From IMG/VR virus record IMGVR_UViG_3300014911_000002, positions 25,380 to 89,379 of that record: a DNA stretch of 64,000 nucleotides; one strand, 5' to 3'. This stretch comes from a virus. Position numbers and translations under genes: made by a program. A model generated the notes under the pieces. That model did not search any database. It worked only from the letters and a program-made list of their open reading frames with translations, and had not been told where the DNA came from. Positions 40,664 to 47,230 of the stretch are shown here, one piece after another. Every line of letters begins with the position of its first letter. The stretch's first letter is position 1.

Positions 40664-40682
40664 GGTTTATATACTTTTCGCC
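40664..40682 (-). promoter_or_regulatory. Archaeal promoter, BRE/TATA
   Basis: Minus strand GGCGAAAAGTATATAAACC, matching the promoter at 39.7 kb over 17 bases. The TATA centre near 40670 is 37 bp before the ATG at 40633, so the leader is about 11 nt and still covers the ribosome site. Confidence 0.6.
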
Positions 40683-40740
40683 TCTCACAATTCCAATTAG
40701 GCAATTCTCGGGATGCACCAATTGAAAATCCAGAAATGCC

Positions 40741-40866
40741 CGTATTAGGCTCATACGTGGACGTAGAGACGAGTTTGATTCTCACTAATACTCTACCATT
40801 CGGAATTAAAAAAAATCGCTCTACGGCGACGATAGACGCCTTTAAATTGAAATTTCGAGGGTATCC
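40741..40866. repeat. Dispersed palindromic repeat, copy 4
   Basis: Arms GTAGAGACGAGTTTGATT and TCGCTCTACGGCGA, core (rc) CGAATGGTAGAGTATTAGTG, right end TAGACGCCTTTAAATTG then AAATTTCGAGGGTAT. Located upstream of the 99-residue gene and promoter. The minus ORF at 40579-40878 crosses it and is probably not a gene. Confidence 0.8.
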
Positions 40867-41000
40867 CAACCCCCCCAATTACGAATTTGCCAAGCCGATT
40901 TGAATACGCCATAGAATTCTGAATTCCAAATATGAATCTGAATTCGCCATTTTGCGTATATAATTAATTGAGAATTGGAATTGGGCGAGGAAGTGAATTC

Positions 41001-41096
41001 ATGAGAATTAGAGAAAGGGTTACCTTCGGTAAACCGAGAGTTACCTATTCATCGAGAAAATTCTATAAAAGGAGAGCGATAAAAATCGCCAAATAA
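41001..41096 (+). CDS. Very basic small protein, 31 aa, on the plus strand
   Basis: The only likely plus-strand gene in the left part. MRIRERVTFGKPRVTYSSRK at its start, then FYKRRAIKIAK: 12 Arg/Lys and one acid residue. GAGGAAG lies 7 bp before the ATG, and TATA box GTATATAA lies 30-40 bp upstream (about 40962). Its codons 4-10 contain a 20-nt sequence that recurs, inverted, in the operator at 41.9 kb. Could bind nucleic acid, or the ORF may be incidental to a regulatory site. Confidence 0.45.
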   Translation: MRIRERVTFGKPRVTYSSRKFYKRRAIKIAK

Positions 41097-41103
41097 AAAA
41101 AAA

Positions 41104-41205
41104 TTACAAATCTCTTAAGATAAGCTCTAATTCCTTCTTAATCTCATCTCGTGTCATGCTATCGAGAAAGGTTATTAGTTTGAAGATTCTCATCCTTGTA
41201 TCCAT
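41104..41205 (-). CDS. Small helical peptide, 33 aa
   Basis: MDTRMRIFKLITFLDSMTRD start, helix through the end (EIKKELELILRDL). GGGTGATAA ribosome site. It faces the basic plus-strand gene tail to tail and follows the terminator hairpin at 41.24 kb. Confidence 0.45.
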   Translation of the reverse strand: MDTRMRIFKLITFLDSMTRDEIKKELELILRDL

Positions 41206-41214
41206 ATTATCACC

Positions 41215-41254
41215 CAAATAAAATAAAAAGAGGAAGATATCACTCTTCCTCTTT
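41215..41254 (-). terminator. Intrinsic-terminator-like hairpin
   Basis: Minus strand AAAGAGGAAGA, six-base loop, TCTTCCTCTTT, then TTATTTTATTT: 11 bp perfect stem at 41227-41254 with a T-rich tail. It overlaps the stop of the 134-residue gene. Confidence 0.65.
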
Positions 41255-41644
41255 AACCAATTCTTTTAGTATTGAAAGAAGTTCTTTTTTGGTCATGTTC
41301 TCTAACTTTCTTTTTCCTTTGAATTGGTTTATAATCGTTGCTTCTTTTTGTATTCCATACTTCTTTAGTATCTCCCAATTTTCCTTAAGCACTTTGCCCA
41401 ATTTCTCCTTTTCTATCTCCTTGTATATCTTTCCAAGTATTTTAGCTTGGTTTTTATCAAAGGGTTTAACAAGTGTCTTACTTGGGGGTATCCTAAAAAT
41501 CCACCCACCGTTTAGGGGGTAGATTTTCAGATACCCTCTAAATCTTTCTATTTTTGATATATTTCCAGATAGCTCTATGGTTGCTATCGGTGTGTCGGTG
41601 TCGTTGCTAGCTCCTACCTTTTGGGTTTGGGTTGTCTTACTCAT
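41240..41644 (-). CDS. Hypothetical protein, 134 aa, possible regulator
   Basis: First leftward gene at the strand switch, with a leaderless promoter. A Thr/Ala-rich start (SKTTQTQKVGASNDTDTPIA) is followed by a beta-rich section (KIERFRGYLKIYPLNGGWIF) and then basic helices (KNQAKILGKIYKEIEKEKLG; MTKKELLSILKELVKEEE). Operator-like repeats lie directly upstream, so it may regulate itself and the late promoter. No DNA-binding motif is certain. Confidence 0.6.
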   Translation of the reverse strand: MSKTTQTQKVGASNDTDTPIATIELSGNISKIERFRGYLKIYPLNGGWIFRIPPSKTLVKPFDKNQAKILGKIYKEIEKEKLGKVLKENWEILKKYGIQKEATIINQFKGKRKLENMTKKELLSILKELVKEEE

Positions 41645-41664
41645 GATTGAGAGAATATATTGTG

Positions 41665-41676
41665 GGTTTATAAAGC
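41665..41676 (-). promoter_or_regulatory. Leaderless archaeal promoter
   Basis: TTTATAAA (palindromic) at 41667-41674, centred 26 bp upstream of the ATG at 41644. With the usual 25-27 bp between TATA centre and start, transcription begins at the start codon itself. Confidence 0.6.
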
Positions 41677-41686
41677 TTTTGCAACC

Positions 41687-41780
41687 TTCTGGCTTAACTC
41701 GGTAAAAGTTCTGGCTTAACTATATGAATCATCTCACTTGACAGCTTAAAAAGTTAAGGCATCGGCTTAAAAAATTAAGC
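41687..41780. promoter_or_regulatory. Operator-like repeats in phase
   Basis: TTCTGGCTTAACT occurs twice, at 41687 and 41709, exactly 22 bp apart. GCTTAAAAAGTTAAGG (41744) and the perfect palindrome GCTTAAAAAATTAAGC (41765) follow, 21 bp apart. These spacings put the sites on one face of the helix. They lie just upstream of the leaderless promoter, so a dimeric or multimeric repressor or activator is likely to bind here. Confidence 0.6.
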
Positions 41781-41910
41781 TTCGATAATCGAGATGTCTG
41801 TAAACGTCTAATATTGAAAAATAAACTTTCAAAATTGAATAGTTAAGATCTCGGCTTTCCATAAAATTCAAAATTATAATTCTCCCAAGATAAATTTGTT
41901 CCATGCAGTC

Positions 41911-41958
41911 TATATGGAGTAACCGACGGTAAACCGAAGGTAACCCTTTCTCCATATA
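41911..41958. promoter_or_regulatory. Dyad element with GTAACC repeats
   Basis: TATATGGAG (41911) and CTCCATATA (41950) form perfect 9-bp inverted ends. Between them are GTAACC, GGTAAACC and GGTAACC at about 10-bp intervals (41919, 41929, 41939). A 20-base portion recurs at 41011-41030. Possible operator, or a replication-initiator site. Confidence 0.5.
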
Positions 41959-42100
41959 ATTAGCATAAATTGAGATTAAATTCAATTATCAAATTTTCGT
42001 GCTTAGTCCCTCCACAGCGCGATAACGGAATTCAAATTCGCTCCTCCCTACCTCCTCATACCTCCTTCTGTAACGAAATCGCCCTCTTCCCTGCCTAAAG

Positions 42101-42133
42101 GTATATAAAGGAGAAGTCGTATAAGTATATAAA
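42101..42133 (+). promoter_or_regulatory. Tandem TATA boxes for rightward transcription
   Basis: TATATAAA occurs at 42102-42109 and again at 42126-42133, 24 bp apart. Starts of transcription would be near 42131 and 42155, ahead of the structured leader and the late gene block. Confidence 0.55.
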
Positions 42134-42184
42134 CTTTTTCCTATCTATAAGGAGAAAATCATCCTTTTCCCTGAAATCACGAAA

Positions 42185-42196
42185 CGTATATATAAT
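42185..42196 (+). promoter_or_regulatory. TATA box closest to the structured leader
   Basis: GAAACG followed by TATATATAA (42187-42195). The predicted start (about 42217) lies only a few bases before the first hairpin at 42225, so the RNA from this promoter would begin with the structured element. Confidence 0.6.
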
Positions 42197-42224
42197 TAAT
42201 GGAGAAAGACGTTTAAGAAAGGAG

Positions 42225-42337
42225 CGCCGGAAGAGCCGGCGGGTAGAGGGTGGGTATGAGACCACCTTTTCTGATCGGGTAAGTCCACATCGGTTATTTG
42301 TGTACCGGATGGTGCACTACATGCTGAACCGATGTGG
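42225..42337 (+). ncRNA. G+C-rich structured leader RNA
   Basis: Three stems in series: CGCCGG/CCGGCG with loop AAGAG (42225-42241); GGTGG/CCACC (42249-42266); CCACATCGGTT/AACCGATGTGG, 11 bp perfect (42285-42337), enclosing GTGTACC-GGAT-GGTGCAC (42300-42317, one U-G pair). G+C is far above the surroundings, as for stable RNAs. It lies 22 bp before the first late gene, as a 5' leader or an independent small RNA. A packaging-related RNA is conceivable but not shown. Confidence 0.6.
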
Positions 42338-42359
42338 GTCCGATAATTGGTGAGTAAAG

Positions 42360-42923
42360 ATGGCTAACGTAAACAAAATAGTCAAATACGGTTTAGAAGA
42401 GGAAGTTCTTGCCCTGCGAAATAGAAATCCTCCGCTGTCCTATCGTGAGATAGTTGACTATATCAAAGTGACTCATCCTGACATACCTGAGCTTCAAAAC
42501 CTTTCAGTGATGTCAATTAAACGTTTCTTGGAATCTAAAGAGCGTGAGAAAGTAGAAGATGCTATAGATAAAGGCGAAGATGTCACCTCTAAACTTTACA
42601 AGGAGTTTCGTGCAAAGATGCAGGATCTTGTATTGCAAATTGAACATCTGCAAAAATTAACAGAACCATTGATAGAAGAAGCTCTCGAAAATAAAGATAT
42701 TCATACGCTATTGAGGCTTCTTAAGGAACAAAGAGAAAACATTGAACAGATACGAAAAAATATGGTTGCAATTATGAACTATCAGGAAAACAGGTTTAGA
42801 CCGATAATGCAAGTTCAGGAAATGAGAGTAGTAAATATTCGAAATATCCTACTTGACTTTTCAAAACATTTATGTCCTCATTGTAGAAAGAAAGTTGCAA
42901 AACTTGTGGAGGAGGTCGAATGA
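42360..42923 (+). CDS. Small terminase subunit-like protein
   Basis: 187 residues, first gene of the late block. N-terminal ~60 residues read as an HTH (LSYREIVDYIKVTHPDIPEL then LSVMSIKRFLESKE), followed by long helices suited to an oligomeric ring and a late LCPHCRKK zinc knuckle (CxxC). Terminase small subunits have this build (DNA-binding HTH plus oligomerisation helices) and stand upstream of the large subunit, here 0.5 kb away. GGTGA at 42349 sets the start. Sequence identity to known families is not visible, so the call is by architecture and place. Confidence 0.6.
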   Translation: MANVNKIVKYGLEEEVLALRNRNPPLSYREIVDYIKVTHPDIPELQNLSVMSIKRFLESKEREKVEDAIDKGEDVTSKLYKEFRAKMQDLVLQIEHLQKLTEPLIEEALENKDIHTLLRLLKEQRENIEQIRKNMVAIMNYQENRFRPIMQVQEMRVVNIRNILLDFSKHLCPHCRKKVAKLVEEVE

Positions 42924-43177
42924 AGAACAAAAAACTTGTTCAGGTTCCGGTACCCGCATATAAACTTTCGAAATCTGTGGAGAAGTGGTTATATGGATTC
43001 TTTACAACAATTATCGTCGCAGCATTATCATACTTCGTTGCAAATCACTCTGTGCTAAGCAAAGAATATCCGCAATATGCGTTTTTCATAGCAGCAGCTG
43101 TAGGTTTTGCAAGATTTGTTTTGAACTACCTGAAACACAAAGAGGATATTGATTTCATCGAAATAGAATCAGAGTGA
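42920..43177 (+). CDS. Two-helix membrane protein (holin-like), 85 aa
   Basis: Hydrophobic segments about residues 24-43 (LYGFFTTIIVAALSYFVANH) and 53-70 (YAFFIAAAVGFARFVLNYLK), basic N-terminus, acidic tail. Size and topology match class II holins. ATGA overlap with the terminase-like gene. Archaeal hosts lack murein, so a lysis role would need another mechanism. Confidence 0.6.
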   Translation: MKNKKLVQVPVPAYKLSKSVEKWLYGFFTTIIVAALSYFVANHSVLSKEYPQYAFFIAAAVGFARFVLNYLKHKEDIDFIEIESE

Positions 43178-43229
43178 ATCCGATAATATTAGTATGTCCG
43201 ATGTTCAAAGAGATTAAAAGAGGTGACAT

Positions 43230-43403
43230 ATGGTAGACGGAGAAAAATTCTTCAAGACGATCGCAATACCGGTAATAGGCGGTATACTAGGAGCTTTCCT
43301 GGGAACCATAATAGGTGACCTCACCTTTGTGCCGCTGACGGCTGCAGAGTGGGGCCCAGTCGGCTTTTTGGTAGGCCTGCTTGCCCCATTCTTGGGTAAG
43401 TAG
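43230..43403 (+). CDS. Glycine-rich two-helix membrane protein, 57 aa
   Basis: AGGTGACAT precedes the ATG. TIAIPVIGGILGAFLGTIIG and WGPVGFLVGLLAPFLGK are hydrophobic with GxxxG-type spacing. Its codons are richer in G+C than the neighbours (GGC, CTG, GCC), like the capsid-type genes, which suggests high expression. A second holin/pore subunit or a virion membrane-active peptide is possible. A short hairpin (GCCG...CGGC) and T-rich spacer follow it. Confidence 0.6.
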   Translation: MVDGEKFFKTIAIPVIGGILGAFLGTIIGDLTFVPLTAAEWGPVGFLVGLLAPFLGK

Positions 43404-43467
43404 TAATGCCGTCTCAGGCGGCTAACTTTCATGTTTTACTGTCCTCCTGTTAATTTTTTAGATTTAT

Positions 43468-44913
43468 ATGGATGAATATTTCAGGAAAGTCTTAAGATAT
43501 GCAAACGACCCAGTTGCGTTCGCTCGCGATATAATTGGCATTACTGTTAAAAAATTTCATGCTGAATGGTTACGGGCGTTTGAACGCCACAAATATCTCA
43601 TATTGCTTGCTCCAAGAGACCATGGGAAAACCGTTATAGTAGGAACATATATCATTTGGAGAATTGTTAGGGACCCAGATGTCAGGATTCTTATTTGTAC
43701 AGTAAATCAATCGAAAGCTAGTGACATGATGTTTTTCATTCAATATCATCTTGAACATAATGAGAAGCTCATTGAGTATTTCGGTGAACAAAAAGGCGAT
43801 GGGGAATGGTCGAAGACGGAATTGAGGGTCAAGCGGAGAGGAAAAACTGGAATGGCCTTTCAGACACCAACACTTCAGGTTCTTGGTGTTGGTTCATCTA
43901 TGATTTCAGCTCACTATGATTTAATTATCCTTGACGATGTTGTGGATGAAAACAATTCCAAGACTCGATATAGAAGGGAAGCATTGGAATCATGGTACAA
44001 TTCAACGCTTATGGAGATGCTCGTTCCAACTGGTCAGATAATAGTGATTGGAACTAGGTGGCATGAAGATGATCTCTATAATTATCTTGCCAAAAAACCC
44101 GGATATGTTGTAAAGGTTTACAAAGCCATCATTAAGGAACGTACTGAGGACCAAGAGCCTGTAGTTCTTTGGCCGGAACGATATCCTTATGATGATGAGC
44201 AAGCTAAGAAATTGGGTTTACCCGAAGGAATTAAAACCCTTAAATTCATTCGTGAACACATTGGTGAGACAAAATTTGCAATGCAGTATCAGAACGAAAT
44301 TCGCAAATTTGAGGGTTCAAAAATTAAGCCGGATTGGATTGATGCCGCAATAGAACGTTGGAGAAAATTGGATGTAATCCCTGGGAATCTTAAGCGATAT
44401 ATTGGGGTTGACTTCGCTTCACCTGGCAAAGAAACTGATTATTTTGTCATTTGTGTTATCGGAATCGATGAGTATTCCGATATTTATGTCCTCGATTGTT
44501 TGAGGACAAAAGCCTCTTTATTCAGACAATTCGAGCTCATCAAAGAAATGGATGCTCGATGGAACCCAGTAAAAATCGGACTAGAGGCGACAGCTCAACA
44601 GAAGATAATAACAGACCAGCTGCAAGAAATTTCAACTATGCCTATAGTTCCAATAAAATCATCACATGTGAATGACAGAGATACGCGCGTTGATCGCTTA
44701 TCGATATTGTTTGAAACAAATAGAATCTATCTCAATCCTGAATTAGGACATCTCATTGATGAGTTATATGCATATCCGAGATCTGCACACGATGATTGTA
44801 TTGATGCGTTGACATTTGCAATACAAGCGGCATCATCTGGGAAGCCTGTAGATTGGAAATGGGTGGTGAATACTACTAAAACATCTAAGCTTTGGAATGT
44901 CAAGCTCATGTAG
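43468..44913 (+). CDS. terL: Terminase large subunit
   Basis: 481 residues. ATPase part: ILLAPRDHGKT near residue 45 is the viral-type Walker A, LIILDDVVDE near 153 Walker B, and IVIGTRWHEDDL near 190 the coupling motif. Nuclease part (RNase H fold): YIGVDFASPG near 311, IGLEATAQQ near 373 and SAHDDCIDALTFAI near 445 supply the metal-binding acids. It drives DNA into the prohead and cuts the concatemer. Full length with no frameshift. Best anchor for placing the virus in a phylogeny. Confidence 0.95.
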   Translation: MDEYFRKVLRYANDPVAFARDIIGITVKKFHAEWLRAFERHKYLILLAPRDHGKTVIVGTYIIWRIVRDPDVRILICTVNQSKASDMMFFIQYHLEHNEKLIEYFGEQKGDGEWSKTELRVKRRGKTGMAFQTPTLQVLGVGSSMISAHYDLIILDDVVDENNSKTRYRREALESWYNSTLMEMLVPTGQIIVIGTRWHEDDLYNYLAKKPGYVVKVYKAIIKERTEDQEPVVLWPERYPYDDEQAKKLGLPEGIKTLKFIREHIGETKFAMQYQNEIRKFEGSKIKPDWIDAAIERWRKLDVIPGNLKRYIGVDFASPGKETDYFVICVIGIDEYSDIYVLDCLRTKASLFRQFELIKEMDARWNPVKIGLEATAQQKIITDQLQEISTMPIVPIKSSHVNDRDTRVDRLSILFETNRIYLNPELGHLIDELYAYPRSAHDDCIDALTFAIQAASSGKPVDWKWVVNTTKTSKLWNVKLM

Positions 44914-44944
44914 TCATGTTTCCCAAAGAAAAGGGGGGTGTTGA

Positions 44945-45193
44945 ATGGACCAAATATTTATAGGCGGAAAGCCACTAGCCAGCTATGTAACAGCTGGTCT
45001 GATATCGATAAGCAAAAACAAGTCTGTTAAGATTGTTGGAAGAGGAAGACATGTAAAGACAGCAATAGACGTTGCAGAGATCCTGAAAAGACATATGAAG
45101 AATCCAGAAACAAAAGTAGAGATAGGCTCTGAGCAATTTGACGAGAGGTACGTATCGACAATAGAAATCGAGTTGGTTGAAAAGGGCGAATAA
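44945..45193 (+). CDS. Alba-family chromatin protein
   Basis: 82 residues. IFIGGKPLASYVTAGLISIS, then KSVKIVGRGRHVKTAIDVAE and RYVSTIEIELVEK match archaeal Alba along the whole length, including the Gly-Arg-Gly-Arg loop and the first-strand Ile-Gly-x-Lys-Pro. The acetylated Lys of Sulfolobus Alba (in GKKP/VMNY) falls at the Lys of GGKP here. Alba binds double-stranded DNA and RNA. Its place between terminase and portal genes suggests expression late, perhaps to condense genome DNA. GGGGGG upstream is an unusual ribosome site. Confidence 0.9.
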   Translation: MDQIFIGGKPLASYVTAGLISISKNKSVKIVGRGRHVKTAIDVAEILKRHMKNPETKVEIGSEQFDERYVSTIEIELVEKGE

Positions 45194-45197
45194 ATAT

Positions 45198-46451
45198 ATG
45201 GCTCTATTCCGCAATCCTTTCTCCGGTAAAAGAATTTCTGTATTTGAGCGAGATGATGGTAGCCCCAAAACTCTAGTTTATACATCAGGGAGGAGAAGCC
45301 CTCTATTTTCCTCTCGCGGTAGGAGTCTTTCCACACTCAATAAATACTGGCAGTTTTATGAAGGAGAAAGTACAGTATTCGCTGCGGTTAACGCCATAGC
45401 GTGGAACACAATTATGGTTGGCTTTACCATTCACTCTTCCGATGATAAGGCAGCTGCGCTTATCAGAGACTATGCCAAAAGATTGAGACTTCAGGCTCAT
45501 CTCCTTGATGCCATGATATATGCACTAGTCTTCGGAGATGCTTTCATAGAGAAAATTTATAATCGAAAGGGCGATATATCAAGATTGAAAAATGTTGATC
45601 CCAGAACGATGCAGATAAATTTCAACGAATATGGAGACATAGAAAGCTATCAGCAAGTAATTTCTACAAAGAAGGGCCCATTGATAGAACCTTCTAAAAT
45701 AATTCATCTTCGTCTTTTCCCAAGACCATCATCTCCATATGGTATATCTCTTCTAGCCGCTTCTGTTGATACAATAGAAAGGAAGATTAGAACCGATGAA
45801 GCCCTTACGATGGCGATGATTAGACACGGAACGCCCAAATACGATATAACCGTAAAGACACCAGAAGGAGGTCAAGTACCACCGGAAAGTGTGCTTGAAC
45901 AGATATCAGAGAAGCTATCAAATCTGCACGAGGAAAATGAGGTTGTCCATCCAGATGTAATAGAGATAGATACGATAGACGAACGCGGTATCCCAGGTGT
46001 AGAAGAATATTATAACTATTTCCAGACTCAGTTGGTTATTGGTCTACTCTGTCCTGAAGAAGCATTAGGTCTTGGTCGGGGTTCGACAGAGGCAACTGCC
46101 AGAATTAAAGCGGTCATGTTTGAGAGAATGATTAAATCATTCCAAATGAGAATCTCCGAAATTATAGAGCAAGAGCTTTTTAATGAAATACTCGAGAAAA
46201 ATGGTTTCGAACCAAATACTGTTTCTATGAGATTTAGAAGTGTTACAGAGGAAGATGAAGCAACGAAGGCCAAATGGCTCGGCAATCTTCTTCGTGGTTA
46301 TTCCAGACGTGAGGCTATGCCGTTTACAATTAATGAAATAAGAGCCATGTTCGGCTTCCCCCCAATTGAGGAAGGCGATATGTTGATAAACCCACCTTTA
46401 ATAAAAAAGAGTGAAGATGACGACGAAGACGTTGCACCTTCCGCTGATTAA
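45198..46451 (+). CDS. Portal protein
   Basis: 417 residues from ATG 45198; the longer reading begins inside the Alba gene. QFYEGESTVFAAVNAIAWNT and the central IEPSKIIHLRLFPRPSSPYG followed by ISLLAASVDTIERKIRTDEA match phage portal proteins of the PBSX/HK97 groups: beta-rich wing, then helical stem. It forms the dodecameric ring at one vertex, through which terminase packs DNA. The C-terminus is acidic (KKSEDDDEDVAPSAD). Confidence 0.85.
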   Translation: MALFRNPFSGKRISVFERDDGSPKTLVYTSGRRSPLFSSRGRSLSTLNKYWQFYEGESTVFAAVNAIAWNTIMVGFTIHSSDDKAAALIRDYAKRLRLQAHLLDAMIYALVFGDAFIEKIYNRKGDISRLKNVDPRTMQINFNEYGDIESYQQVISTKKGPLIEPSKIIHLRLFPRPSSPYGISLLAASVDTIERKIRTDEALTMAMIRHGTPKYDITVKTPEGGQVPPESVLEQISEKLSNLHEENEVVHPDVIEIDTIDERGIPGVEEYYNYFQTQLVIGLLCPEEALGLGRGSTEATARIKAVMFERMIKSFQMRISEIIEQELFNEILEKNGFEPNTVSMRFRSVTEEDEATKAKWLGNLLRGYSRREAMPFTINEIRAMFGFPPIEEGDMLINPPLIKKSEDDDEDVAPSAD

Positions 46452-46941
46452 ATTTGAAACTGGTCCAAAATATCTTGCAAAATCTGCTGATTGGCGAATA
46501 TATAATGATGCCGTAATTCTTGCTCCAGGTGTATGGACAGATGCGGCATCGAATCTCAAGACGTATTTTCCTCCAGAGGAGTTGAAGAAGGCAGCAACTA
46601 GATGGAAGGTAAACTATCTCAATGTGAATCATGAAATAAGAAATCCCCTTCTTAGAATAGGGTATGTCAAAAATACTTATTGGGATGGCGAGCGAATAAG
46701 AGGCGACCTTTATATTCTACCGACAACCACTGCAGGCAGGGACATCATCTCGCTTATAGATGCCAATATGGTTAATTGGCTTTCGCCAGAGCTGATATCT
46801 GAAGATAAATGGGACTCAAAGAAAGGCATTCATGTGGCTACAGACATTGAATTTATTGGATGCGCAGTGGTTTTACATCCTGCTTGTCCGAAGGCAAAAA
46901 TAAGAGAGGAATTTGCAGATTATGTCGGATATTTCTATTGA
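46417..46941 (+). CDS. Prohead protease-like protein (XkdF/S78 type), 174 aa
   Basis: Start at ATG 46417, inside the portal 3' end. VNHEIRNPLLRIGYVKNTYW near residue 62 looks like the His-containing strand of herpes/HK97-type capsid proteases, TTAGRDIISLIDANMVNWLS near 100 the Ser-containing part, and TDIEFIGCAVVLHPACPKAK the late strand before the domain ends. A second such domain occurs in the 51310 protein, so the division of labour is unclear; one may be inactive. Confidence 0.65.
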   Translation: MTTKTLHLPLIKFETGPKYLAKSADWRIYNDAVILAPGVWTDAASNLKTYFPPEELKKAATRWKVNYLNVNHEIRNPLLRIGYVKNTYWDGERIRGDLYILPTTTAGRDIISLIDANMVNWLSPELISEDKWDSKKGIHVATDIEFIGCAVVLHPACPKAKIREEFADYVGYFY

Positions 46942-47230
46942 TGGCCCAATACGAGTAAAGGGATGCCCATATTGCGAACTTCTGAATGACGATTCCAACA
47001 TAGTTTACAAACCACGCAAAAACCTGGACGAATGCTCATTTGTTATAGTTAAGTGTCCACTTACCGGGAAAGATGTTGTAGTCGCTTCAGAACATGTAGA
47101 AACATTACCTCGTGGCATTTACAATCTTGCTATATATCATGCAAAGAAATATAAAAATACGAATGTAGGTATTAAAGTCGATCGAAAACGTGTGTCCGAT
47201 CATTGGCACGCTTACATTGAATTGATATAA
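46922..47230 (+). CDS. Hypothetical protein, 102 aa, HIT-like features
   Basis: CPYCEL near residue 15 gives a possible zinc knuckle. Later VVVASEHVETLPRGIYNLAI and DRKRVSDHWHAYIEL are reminiscent of HIT-fold proteins, but the final HxHxH is only H-W-H-A-Y, so the catalytic His is missing. Aprataxin, a HIT protein, repairs failed ligations, and the next gene is a ligase. The link is suggestive only. Confidence 0.45.
   Translation: MSDISIDGPIRVKGCPYCELLNDDSNIVYKPRKNLDECSFVIVKCPLTGKDVVVASEHVETLPRGIYNLAIYHAKKYKNTNVGIKVDRKRVSDHWHAYIELI

Noticed and set aside
40579-40878. Minus ORF of 99 aa
   Set aside because: Overlaps a supported gene start and promoter and consists largely of repeat copy 4.
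41767-41985. Minus ORF of 72 aa in the control region
   Set aside because: TTG start, no ribosome site, covers the dyad element and operator palindromes; codon pattern not gene-like.
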